Assembly: GCA_023404955.1 (NCBI GenBank)
Contig: JAEXZY010000121.1
Location: 62,001 to 126,000, forward strand
Origin: Actinomycetes bacterium
GTDB lineage: Bacteria; Actinomycetota; Actinomycetes; Mycobacteriales; Mycobacteriaceae
DNA length: 64,000 nt
Direction: 5' to 3'
In this document: piece after piece, positions 18,724 through 26,322 of the stretch
Layout: each line of letters begins with the position of its first letter
Numbering within the stretch: position 1 is the first letter of the stretch
Translations under genes and position numbers: made by a program
The notes under the pieces: model-generated
The model's database searches: none
What the model was told of the DNA's origin: nothing
The model's input: the letters and a program-made list of their open reading frames with translations, nothing else

Positions 18724-19235
18724 GCGGGTTGTCGGTCGACGACTGCATCGGGTTGTGGCGCCGTGTCCTGCTGGTGCCCGCCGAGGGGCCGCCGGACACC
18801 TCCACCGACGTGCTGTGGCTGCAGGGGCCGACCGGTTACGTCGACACCCGAGGATTCGCCGGCGTCCTGTCCGCGACCGACGACGTGTTCCACTGGCACC
18901 GCGATGTCGACACCGAGCGGACCGACACCCCGGACGCGGGCCGCATGCGCTGGGAGGGAAACATTCTGGTGGAGAACGGGATTCACGAGCGCTACACCGA
19001 ACACTGGGTCCGCGAGCAGGTTTCGGTCGAACCCGCCGGTGCGCTGTTTCTGACGGCCGGTCCGGCTCGCGCGGTCCTGGTGCGTGTCGGTGAGCTCGTG
19101 GGCTGGGCGACCGCCGCGGGCGCGGTGGTCGACGACGCCGACCGGATACGCGGCTGGCAGGACCACGAGGACCACATCGTCGCCGACGGTGTGCGCTGGA
19201 CGATCACCGCACGAGAAGGGGTCACGACACGGTGA
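18720..19235 (+). CDS. Unrecognised 171-residue protein of the ureide operon
   Basis: I do not recognise this protein with confidence. It is soluble, has no signal or membrane segment, and is rich in short strands with many aromatic and acidic residues (TGYVDTRGFAGVLSATDDVF, VFHWHRDVD, MRWEGNILVENGIHERYTEH). It looks like a small beta-barrel, with a faint resemblance to eukaryotic HRI1-type proteins that I cannot verify. It is not like AllA ureidoglycolate lyase. It overlaps both neighbours by 4 bp, so its product is presumably needed at similar levels to allantoicase and the oxygenase. A binding or carrier role, or an unusual lyase, is possible. Confidence 0.75.
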   Translation: MSGLSVDDCIGLWRRVLLVPAEGPPDTSTDVLWLQGPTGYVDTRGFAGVLSATDDVFHWHRDVDTERTDTPDAGRMRWEGNILVENGIHERYTEHWVREQVSVEPAGALFLTAGPARAVLVRVGELVGWATAAGAVVDDADRIRGWQDHEDHIVADGVRWTITAREGVTTR

Positions 19236-20311
19236 GTACTTCATCAGACACGGCATCCGATACGGCGTCAGACACGGCGATGTCTTTCACGTCCATACCC
19301 GTCATCGACATCAGCGGTCTGAGCTCGGACCAGCCCGCCGACCGGGCACGGGTCGCGGAATCGATCGGGTCCGCCGCCCGCGACATCGGCTTCTTCTACA
19401 TCAGCGGGTCCGGCATCGACGAGGCTCTGTTCGAGAAGCTGCTGACCGTCACGAAAGAGTTCTTCGCCCTTCCGGTGGAGGAGAAGATGCGCACCTACAT
19501 CGGCCTGTCGCGGTGCCACCGCGGGTACGTCCCGGTCGGCGAGGAAGGGGTGGAAACCGGGGTCGGTGACTACAAGGAGGCTTTCGACACCGCGCTGGAT
19601 CTGCCCGCCGACGACCCGGACCACCTGAGCGGGAACCCGATGCTCGGGCCGAACACGTGGCCCGCGGTACCGGGTTTCGCGGAGGCGGTGACGGCCTACT
19701 ACGAGGCGATCATGGCCGTCGGGCACCGGCTGCTCCGGGCGTTCGCGGTGGCGCTGGACGAGGACCCCGACGTCTTCGCCCGCCACGCGACCAAACCCCC
19801 GAGTCAGCTGCGACTGGTCCACTACCCGTACAACCCGGACGCCACCGACGCCCCCGGAATCGGCGCGCACACCGACTACGAATGCTTCACGCTGCTCAAA
19901 CCGACGGCGCCCGGCCTGGAAGTACAGAACGGCGCGGGCGAATGGATCGACGTGCCGCCGATCGAGGGCACCTACGTGGTCAACATCGGGGATCTGCTGG
20001 AGCTGTGGACCAACGGGGCGTTCGTGGCCACCAGCCACCGGGTCCGCCGCGTCGCCGAGGAGCGCTACTCGTTCCCGCTGTTCTTCAACGTCGACTACGA
20101 CACGCGCGTCGCTCCGCTCCCTCAGTTCGTCGACGCGGGCACCGCGCAGCGTCCCGCGTTGCGCGCGGGAGAGCACCTGTTCGCCCAGACCGCTCAGACG
20201 TTCGCCTATCTGCGGCACCGCATCGACTCCGGCGAGCTGGTGCTACCCGACGGAGCGCTCGAACCCAACCAGTTCGGTCAACAGTCGCGGCACCGCGACC
20301 GGGTCAGTTGA
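19232..20311 (+). CDS. 2-oxoglutarate/Fe(II) oxygenase, isopenicillin-N-synthase-like
   Basis: The 359-residue protein has the non-haem iron triad H213-x-D215 (GIGAHTDYECFTLL) and H269 (VATSHRVRR), and the 2-oxoglutarate-binding R278-x-S280 (ERYSFPLFF). The N-terminal half (PVIDISGL, GFFYISGSGI) is the typical DIOX_N domain. Members hydroxylate or oxidise small metabolites. In this operon it may oxidise the transported ureide or a pathway product, by analogy with fungal 2OG-dependent xanthine hydroxylases, which belong to another subgroup. The GTG start follows GAAGGGG; an ATG at 19280 would skip a repetitive N-terminus. The 3' end overlaps convergent fecB by 8 bp. Confidence 0.88.
   Translation: MSTSSDTASDTASDTAMSFTSIPVIDISGLSSDQPADRARVAESIGSAARDIGFFYISGSGIDEALFEKLLTVTKEFFALPVEEKMRTYIGLSRCHRGYVPVGEEGVETGVGDYKEAFDTALDLPADDPDHLSGNPMLGPNTWPAVPGFAEAVTAYYEAIMAVGHRLLRAFAVALDEDPDVFARHATKPPSQLRLVHYPYNPDATDAPGIGAHTDYECFTLLKPTAPGLEVQNGAGEWIDVPPIEGTYVVNIGDLLELWTNGAFVATSHRVRRVAEERYSFPLFFNVDYDTRVAPLPQFVDAGTAQRPALRAGEHLFAQTAQTFAYLRHRIDSGELVLPDGALEPNQFGQQSRHRDRVS
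19244..19279 (+). repeat. Three tandem 12-bp units encoding Ser-Asp-Thr-Ala
   Basis: Codons 5-16 of the oxygenase gene are three near-identical 12-bp units (TCAGACACGGCA, TCCGATACGGCG, TCAGACACGGCG), giving SDTA three times. An ATG follows directly at 19280, so the repeat could be either a short disordered tail or the region before the true start. Confidence 0.8.
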
Positions 20312-21455
20312 TCGGCGCGTTGACCAGCCGCAGGTCGGCCATGATGCCGCGGGCCGCGACGATGCCCTGGCCCGTCTGCCAGATCTCGTTGTTGACCGCG
20401 TAGATCCGGTTGTCGCGATTGGCCGACAGCTTGCGCCACGCATCGCTGTTCATCACCTTCGGAGCCCGCTCTCGCGCCTCGGCCGTGGCGAACGAGATGT
20501 AGACGATGTCGCCGTCGGCCGCGGAGAAGTCGGGTGAGCCCGCGAGGTCTTCGTCGGTGATGCCCACCTCGGCGTAGGGCTTGTCCGAGAACCGTTGTGT
20601 GGCAGGTCGATCGACACCCACGTCGGCGAGCACGCTGCCCGCGAAGTTGTCGGTGCCGAAGATCCGCATGGTGGTGTCGGTGAACTGCACCACCGAAGCC
20701 TGGAAGTGCGCCGCATCGCTGTCGGCACCCACCCGGTCGGCCTGGCGGTCGAACTCCTCGACGAGCCGGTTGGCGGCGTCGAGCCGGCCTGTCGCGGCTC
20801 CGACGGCGCGCAGGTCGTCCTTCCACGCCGGCCCGGGCGGGCCGGTGAACACCGTCGGCGCGATCCGCGCGAGTGCCGGGTGGTCCTCGGGGGTGAGTCC
20901 CACCGATCCGAGGATCAGATCGGGGCGCGCATCTCGCACCGCGTCTTGGTCCGGATCGGTGCGGCTGCCGACGGCCGCCAGCTCGTGGATCGCGGTGCCG
21001 AGATAGGAGGGCTGGTCTGGGGAGCCGTCGGGCAGCGCGGCCGCGACGATGCGGGACTGCAGCCCGAGGGCGCACAGGGCGTCGAGCTCATCGCCCGCGA
21101 GCGCGACGATGCGCTGGGGATCGGCGACGACCGTCGTGGTGTCGGGGATCGGGGGAGTGATGGCGTGCCCGGTGGCGTTGCGCACCTCCCGCTCGGGCGG
21201 GCCGTCATCGAGCGGTGCGGGCTCCGGCGCACAGGATTCGTCGGGCCGGCGGTCATTGCCGAGCACGCCCGCGCTGGCGATGCGGGTGGTGCTGGTGACG
21301 ATCGATGTCGGACCACCCGCCGGTCCCGCCGGCTGGTCGGCCTGACCGCATCCTGCGAGCAGGGCCGTCAGTGCCGCGCCGAGCGCGATCGCGGGCAGGC
21401 GGACCGCGCCGCGACGGCTGGTCCACGCTGCTGTCAGCGACACGGCCATCGACAC
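20304..21455 (-). CDS. fecB: FecB-like periplasmic iron-siderophore-binding lipoprotein
   Basis: The 383-residue protein has a signal with twin Arg, a hydrophobic core and lipobox LLAGC. A substrate-binding protein of the FecB/BtuF type follows: VADPQRIVALAGDELDALCALG, RPDLILGSVGLTPED and a long linking helix before the second lobe. It would capture a ferric siderophore or related ligand outside the membrane. Position next to ctaD matches H37Rv Rv3044. The ATG at 21455 gives an n-region that is long for a lipoprotein; ATG 21449 is equally possible. It ends inside the 3' end of the oxygenase gene. Confidence 0.88.
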   Translation of the reverse strand: MSMAVSLTAAWTSRRGAVRLPAIALGAALTALLAGCGQADQPAGPAGGPTSIVTSTTRIASAGVLGNDRRPDESCAPEPAPLDDGPPEREVRNATGHAITPPIPDTTTVVADPQRIVALAGDELDALCALGLQSRIVAAALPDGSPDQPSYLGTAIHELAAVGSRTDPDQDAVRDARPDLILGSVGLTPEDHPALARIAPTVFTGPPGPAWKDDLRAVGAATGRLDAANRLVEEFDRQADRVGADSDAAHFQASVVQFTDTTMRIFGTDNFAGSVLADVGVDRPATQRFSDKPYAEVGITDEDLAGSPDFSAADGDIVYISFATAEARERAPKVMNSDAWRKLSANRDNRIYAVNNEIWQTGQGIVAARGIMADLRLVNAPIN

Positions 21456-21558
21456 GAGGCAGACGGTAACACCCGATGTGTCTGAGAAGGCTTCCGCTGC
21501 TGGTCATGCGGGTCGACCACACCGCTGCTGACATGATTACGACAGTTTGTAGGACCAC

Positions 21559-21589
21559 CCCGACTTCTGTCGGGTTCGGGGGTTAGGAT
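21559..21589 (+). promoter_or_regulatory. ctaD promoter region with a -10 box and inverted repeat
   Basis: TAGGAT at 21584-21589 is a good -10 box. Where the -35 would be, CCCGAC (21559-21564) and GTCGGG (21569-21574) form a perfect 6-bp inverted repeat with a 4-nt spacer, suggesting a regulator site. The leader to the ctaD TTG would be about 70 nt. Confidence 0.5.
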
Positions 21590-21664
21590 TGCGGCTGAAC
21601 TTCACCGGGAAAGCCCGTGGGCAAGCCTGTGCCGTCCCGGTGCGTCAGGAAATTGGAGGACCAA

Positions 21665-23410
21665 TTGGTAGCCGAAGCGCCCCCAATCGGAGAACTCGAG
21701 GCACGGCGTCCTTTCCCGTCGCGCATCGGGCCCAAGGGCAACCTGATCTACAAGCTGGTCACGACCACCGATCACAAGTTGATCGGCATCATGTACTGCG
21801 TCGCGTGCTTCGCGTTCTTCCTGATCGGCGGCCTGATGGCGCTGTTCATCCGCACCGAGCTCGCGGTGCCGGGTCTGCAGTTCCTGTCCAACGAGCAGTA
21901 CAACCAGCTGTTCACCATGCACGGCACGGTGATGTTGCTGTTCTACGCGACACCGATCGTGTTCGGGTTCTCCAACCTGGTGTTGCCACTGCAGATCGGC
22001 GCCCCTGACGTCGCTTTCCCGCGGCTGAACGCGTTCTCGTTCTGGCTGTTCCTGTTCGGCGCCATGATCGCCATCGCCGGCTTCATCACCCCCGGCGGCG
22101 CCGCCGACTTCGGCTGGACCGCGTACTCGCCGCTGACCGACTCGATCCACTCGCCCGGCGCGGGCGGCGACCTGTGGATCATGGGCCTGGCCGTCGGCGG
22201 TCTGGGCACCATCCTCGGCGCGGTCAACATGATCACCACGGTCGTGTGCATGCGCGCCCCCGGCATGACGATGTTCCGGATGCCGATCTTCACCTGGAAC
22301 ATCCTGGTGACGTCGATCCTGGTGCTGCTGGCCTTCCCGCTGCTGACCGCCGCCCTGTTCGGGCTCGCCGCCGACCGGCACCTCGGCGCCCACGTCTACG
22401 ACCCCGCCAACGGTGGCGTGCTGCTCTGGCAACACTTGTTCTGGTTCTTCGGCCACCCCGAGGTGTACATCATCGCGCTGCCGTTCTTCGGCATCGTCAG
22501 CGAGATCTTCCCGGTGTTCTCCCGCAAGCCGATCTTCGGCTACACGACGCTGATCTACGCGACGCTCGGCATCGCCGCGTTGTCGGTGGCGGTGTGGGCG
22601 CACCACATGTACGCGACGGGCGCGGTGCTGCTCCCGTTCTTCTCGTTCATGACGTTCCTGATCGCGGTGCCCACCGGTATCAAGTTCTTCAACTGGATCG
22701 GCACGATGTGGAAGGGGCAGTTGACGTTCGAGACACCGATGCTGTTCTCCGTCGGGTTCATCGTCACCTTCCTCCTCGGAGGTCTCTCCGGCGTGCTGCT
22801 GGCCAGCCCGCCGCTGGACTTCCACGTCACCGACAGCTACTTCGTCATCGCGCACTTCCACTACGTGCTGTTCGGCACCATCGTGTTCGCGACCTACGCC
22901 GGCATCTACTTCTGGTTCCCCAAGATGACCGGTCGCCTGCTCGACGAGCGGCTGGGCAAGGTGCACTTCTGGTTGACGTTCATCGGTTTCCACACGACGT
23001 TCCTGGTGCAGCACTGGCTCGGTGACGAGGGCATGCCGCGCCGCTACGCGGACTACCTGCCCAGCGACGGCTTCACCACGCTGAACATCATCTCGACGAT
23101 CGGTGCGTTCATCCTCGGCCTGTCGACGCTGCCGTTCCTCTGGAACATCTTCAAGAGCTGGCGCTACGGCGAGCCGGTGATGGTCGACGACCCGTGGGGC
23201 TACGGCAACTCGCTGGAGTGGGCCACCAGTTGCCCGCCGCCGCGCCACAACTTCACCGAGCTGCCCCGGATCCGGTCCGAGCGGCCTGCGTTCGAGCTGC
23301 ACTATCCCCACATGGTGGAGCGGATGCGGCGGGAGGCCCACGTCGGGCGCGCGCACGGTCCCGAGGACGGCGACGTGACGCGGATCGACGACGTCGAAGT
23401 TCGCAGCTGA
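21665..23410 (+). CDS. ctaD: Cytochrome c oxidase subunit I (aa3-type)
   Basis: The 581-residue protein is closely similar to mycobacterial CtaD. It has 12 hydrophobic helices, the haem and copper ligands in the expected blocks (TMHGTVMLLF; WQHLFWFFGHPEVYIIALP with the Tyr-His cross-link site; VWAHHMYATG; FVIAHFHYVLFG) and the proton-channel region. It is the catalytic core of the bcc-aa3 terminal oxidase. The TTG at 21665 gives the family N-terminus (AEAPPIGELEARRPFPSR) and has GGAGGA six bases upstream; an ATG-type start at 21617 would add 16 residues that homologues lack. serB follows after 26 bp. Confidence 0.97.
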   Translation: MVAEAPPIGELEARRPFPSRIGPKGNLIYKLVTTTDHKLIGIMYCVACFAFFLIGGLMALFIRTELAVPGLQFLSNEQYNQLFTMHGTVMLLFYATPIVFGFSNLVLPLQIGAPDVAFPRLNAFSFWLFLFGAMIAIAGFITPGGAADFGWTAYSPLTDSIHSPGAGGDLWIMGLAVGGLGTILGAVNMITTVVCMRAPGMTMFRMPIFTWNILVTSILVLLAFPLLTAALFGLAADRHLGAHVYDPANGGVLLWQHLFWFFGHPEVYIIALPFFGIVSEIFPVFSRKPIFGYTTLIYATLGIAALSVAVWAHHMYATGAVLLPFFSFMTFLIAVPTGIKFFNWIGTMWKGQLTFETPMLFSVGFIVTFLLGGLSGVLLASPPLDFHVTDSYFVIAHFHYVLFGTIVFATYAGIYFWFPKMTGRLLDERLGKVHFWLTFIGFHTTFLVQHWLGDEGMPRRYADYLPSDGFTTLNIISTIGAFILGLSTLPFLWNIFKSWRYGEPVMVDDPWGYGNSLEWATSCPPPRHNFTELPRIRSERPAFELHYPHMVERMRREAHVGRAHGPEDGDVTRIDDVEVRS

Positions 23411-23436
23411 CTTCCGCGCGCTCGGACGCTGCGGGG

Positions 23437-24666
23437 GTGACCACGCCCAAGGTGTCGGTGCTCATCACCGTCACCGGCCGAGACAAGCCGGGTGTCACGT
23501 CGGCGCTGTTCGAGGTGCTCTCTGCACACGACGTGGAGCTGCTGAACGTCGAGCAGGTGGTCGTCCGCGGTCGTCTCACGCTCGCAGTTCTGGTGGCGGG
23601 ACCGGCCGACGTGGCGGGGGGAACCACGCTGCGCGATGAGGTGCAGAAGGCCATCTGGGACGTCGGGCTCGACGTGACGATCGAGGGCAGCGACGGTCTG
23701 CCCGTCCTGCGTCAGCCCTCTACTCACACCATCGTCGTGCTGGGCCGACCCATCACCGCAGGGGCTTTCGGGGTCGTGGCTCGCGAGGCCGCTGCGCTGG
23801 GCGTCAACATCGACACCATCCGCGGTGTCTCCGACTATCCCGTCACCGGTCTGGAGATGCGGGTGTCGGTGCCTTCGGGCGGCTACCGCAAGCTGCAAAC
23901 CGTTCTCGCCAAGGTCGCCGCCGAGCAGGCCGTCGACATCGCCGTCGAGGACTACAGCCTGACCCGACGGGCCAAGCGGCTGATCGTCTTCGACGTCGAC
24001 TCGACGCTGATCCAGGGTGAGGTGATCGAGATGCTGGCCGCGCGGGCCGGCGTCGAGGGCAAGGTCGCCCAGATCACCGAGGCCGCGATGCGCGGTGAAC
24101 TGGACTTCGAGGAGTCACTGCGCGAACGGGTCGCGACACTGGAAGGATTGCCCGCCCAGGTCGTCGACGAGGTTGCCGAGCAGATCGAACTCACCCCCGG
24201 TGCGCGCACCACGCTGCGCACGCTACGTCGGCTCGGCTACCACTGCGGCGTCGTCTCCGGCGGTTTCCGGCAGGTGATCGAACCGCTCGCCGAAGACCTG
24301 ATGCTCGACTTCGTCGCCGCCAACCACCTCGAGATCGTCGACGGCGTGCTGACCGGTCGCGTCACGGGCACCGTGGTCGACCGCCCCGGCAAGGCCAAGG
24401 CGTTGCGCGACTTCGCCGCTCAATTCGGTGTGCCGATGGAGCAGACGGTCGCGGTGGGCGACGGCGCCAACGACATCGATATGCTGACCGCCGCCGGACT
24501 CGGGGTCGCGTTCAACGCCAAACCCGCGCTCCGCGAGGTGGCCGACGCGTCGCTGAGCCACCCCTACCTCGACACCGTGCTGTTCATTCTCGGCATCACC
24601 CGCGGGGAGATCGAGGCTGCCGACGCGCTCGACGGCATGGTGCGCCGGGTCGACATCCCCGACTGA
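23437..24666 (+). CDS. serB: Phosphoserine phosphatase SerB2 with two ACT domains
   Basis: The 409-residue protein has two N-terminal ACT-type domains (VSVLITVTGRDKPGVTSALF and TIVVLGRPITAGAF). A HAD phosphatase follows, with nucleophile motif FDVDSTLIQGE, SGGFRQ and the metal site VGDGANDIDML. It makes serine from phosphoserine, and the ACT domains probably bind serine for feedback. The GTG at 23437 gives exactly the length of H37Rv SerB2. It lies 26 bp after ctaD in the same direction and may be co-transcribed. Confidence 0.96.
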   Translation: MTTPKVSVLITVTGRDKPGVTSALFEVLSAHDVELLNVEQVVVRGRLTLAVLVAGPADVAGGTTLRDEVQKAIWDVGLDVTIEGSDGLPVLRQPSTHTIVVLGRPITAGAFGVVAREAAALGVNIDTIRGVSDYPVTGLEMRVSVPSGGYRKLQTVLAKVAAEQAVDIAVEDYSLTRRAKRLIVFDVDSTLIQGEVIEMLAARAGVEGKVAQITEAAMRGELDFEESLRERVATLEGLPAQVVDEVAEQIELTPGARTTLRTLRRLGYHCGVVSGGFRQVIEPLAEDLMLDFVAANHLEIVDGVLTGRVTGTVVDRPGKAKALRDFAAQFGVPMEQTVAVGDGANDIDMLTAAGLGVAFNAKPALREVADASLSHPYLDTVLFILGITRGEIEAADALDGMVRRVDIPD

Positions 24667-24667
24667 C

Positions 24668-26107
24668 TCACACGACCACGGCGGCCGGCTCGGCCGGCGC
24701 CGAGCCGGTGACTGTGCGCCAGGCACGCGCCAGCAGCGTGATCGACTCCACGAGCTGATCATCGGGCAACGTGTAGGGCACCCGAATGAACCGCTCGAGT
24801 GTCCCGTCCACCCCGAACCGGGGACCGGGCGGAATCTCGAGGCCCATCCGCGACGCAGCCGCCGACAACGCCGAACTCATCGGTGCCGGCAGCCGTATCC
24901 ACACCGACATCCCGCCCGTGCCGGGCGCCGGGCGCCAATCCGGTAGGTGCTCGCGCAGCAACTCGAGCAGCAGCGCGCGCCGGGCCCGCAAGATCTCTCG
25001 GCGCTCCGGCAGAACATCGTTCTCGGCGGCCAAAAGCCTTGCCGCAGCGAGCTGTTCGAACACCGGTGTGCCCATGTCGACCGCCGGACGCAGCGCCGCG
25101 ACGGTCGCCAACGTGGTGCGCTCGGCACGGATCCAGCCGATGCGCAGTCCACCCCAGAACGACTTCGACATCGACCCGACCGTCAGCACCAGATCCCGGC
25201 CCGCAGTCAGCGACGCGGCGAACGGGGGTGGCACCTCTTCGTCGAGCCACATGTCGGTGATGGTCTCGTCGATGATCGTGCGCGTACGCGTATCGGCGAT
25301 GATCTGCGCGAGCCGCCGCCGGCCGGCCGGCGGCAACGTCAGCCCGGTGGGGTTGTGGTTGTCGGGGATCAGGTACGCCAGGCTCGGCACCAGTTGCCGG
25401 ATCGCGGCGTCGACCGCGTCGAGCTCCCACCCGGTCGAGGTCATCGCCACAGGAACCGGCCGCACGCCGCGCGTGGCCATCGCCGCGAGTCCACCGTGAT
25501 ACGTCGGTTGTTCGACGAGCACGCGATCATCGGGCTGGGTGTAGGTGGCCAGGATCAGACCGATCGCGTGCAGAGCGCCGGTCGTCACCATGATCTCGTC
25601 TGGTTCGGTCGGAAGCCCTCTCGCGCAATATCTTTCGGCGATGGCTTCGCGCAGGGGCGGCACGCCGCGCAGTTCGATGCCGATGTCGCGCAGATAGGGG
25701 GTGACGAGCTCGGCCGCCTCGGAATATGCCTGCGACACCACCGCGGCAGGGGCGGCGAGCGTTGCCGCGGCCAGGTTCGCGGTCGGGATGGTCAACGAGG
25801 GCGCTACCGGGGACACGGGCAGGGCCGTGGTGCTGCGCGCGCCCTGTCGGGCGTTGAGGTACCCGTCCTCGCGCAGCTGGGTGTAGGCCGCGGTCACCGT
25901 GGTGCGGGAAACGTGGAGCGCTTCGGCCAATGCGCGCTCACTGGGCAGCCGCGCCCCGATCGGGATGCGACCGTCCACGATCAGCAATCGGATGGCGTCG
26001 GACAGGCCGTGGTAGGCCGGGCCCGTGCGACTGGATGTGCGCCAGTTGCCCAATTCGCGGCACAGCAGGTCCACATCGAGCGATCTGGCGGTCATCGAAG
26101 CAGTCAT
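24668..26107 (-). CDS. MocR-type regulator (GntR HTH fused to PLP aminotransferase fold), YczR-like
   Basis: The 479-residue protein has an N-terminal winged helix (LPSERALAEALHVSRTTVTAAY TQL region). A fold-type I aminotransferase domain follows, with NHNPTGLTLPP, IIDETITDMW and the PLP-binding lysine in SMSKSFWGGLRIGW. MocR proteins sense a PLP-linked or amino-acid-like effector and control a neighbouring gene. This one is divergent from a YczE-type membrane protein gene, the known partner of the YczR subgroup. A minus-strand promoter (TTGCTC, 18 nt, AATACT) ends seven bases before the ATG at 26107, supporting that start. ATG 26095 is possible. Confidence 0.92.
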   Translation of the reverse strand: MTASMTARSLDVDLLCRELGNWRTSSRTGPAYHGLSDAIRLLIVDGRIPIGARLPSERALAEALHVSRTTVTAAYTQLREDGYLNARQGARSTTALPVSPVAPSLTIPTANLAAATLAAPAAVVSQAYSEAAELVTPYLRDIGIELRGVPPLREAIAERYCARGLPTEPDEIMVTTGALHAIGLILATYTQPDDRVLVEQPTYHGGLAAMATRGVRPVPVAMTSTGWELDAVDAAIRQLVPSLAYLIPDNHNPTGLTLPPAGRRRLAQIIADTRTRTIIDETITDMWLDEEVPPPFAASLTAGRDLVLTVGSMSKSFWGGLRIGWIRAERTTLATVAALRPAVDMGTPVFEQLAAARLLAAENDVLPERREILRARRALLLELLREHLPDWRPAPGTGGMSVWIRLPAPMSSALSAAASRMGLEIPPGPRFGVDGTLERFIRVPYTLPDDQLVESITLLARAWRTVTGSAPAEPAAVVV

Positions 26108-26110
26108 TGA

Positions 26111-26159
26111 GGCCAGTATTGCCCAACTGGCTATTGATGAGCAAGCCAGTCGAGCCAGA
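26111..26159. promoter_or_regulatory. MocR/YczE divergent promoter with four AGCCAGT-like operator repeats
   Basis: The gap contains GGCCAGT (26111-26117), ACTGGCT (26126-26132, inverted), AGCCAGT (26144-26150) and AGCCAGA (26153-26159). Overlaid is the minus-strand promoter TTGCTC (26139-26144) and AATACT (26115-26120) with an 18-nt spacer. Clustered repeats of one heptamer fit DNA binding by a MocR dimer that regulates itself and the yczE operon. Confidence 0.7.
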
Positions 26160-26169
26160 TGATGGCGGC

Positions 26170-26322
26170 ATGACTCACTGGATATCTCGACTGGCCTTCC
26201 GGCTGGCTGATCTGTACTACTTGCCCTCGACTGGCGGGACGCTCGACGAGCGCGACGCCGATGCCCGCCGCATGCGCACCGAGTTGGACGCGATCCGCAT
26301 GCACTTCCCCGACCACGCGTGA
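26170..26322 (+). CDS. Small 50-residue protein co-encoded with the YczE homologue
   Basis: This short gene begins at the first ATG after the operator cluster and overlaps the YczE gene's GTG by 4 bp. The protein has an amphipathic N-terminus (THWISRLAFRLADLYY) and a charged C-terminal helix (DERDADARRMRTELDAIRMH). I do not recognise it. Its position suggests co-translation with the membrane protein, perhaps as a partner or leader. Confidence 0.65.
   Translation: MTHWISRLAFRLADLYYLPSTGGTLDERDADARRMRTELDAIRMHFPDHA

Noticed and set aside
18720..19235. AllA-type ureidoglycolate lyase
   Set aside because: Similar length but no visible sequence match to AllA from what I know of that family.
21602..23356. 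A 584-codon open frame antisense to ctaD
   Set aside because: Low-complexity (Glu/Arg/Asp/His-rich) shadow of the third-position GC bias of ctaD; no signal, motif or plausible start.
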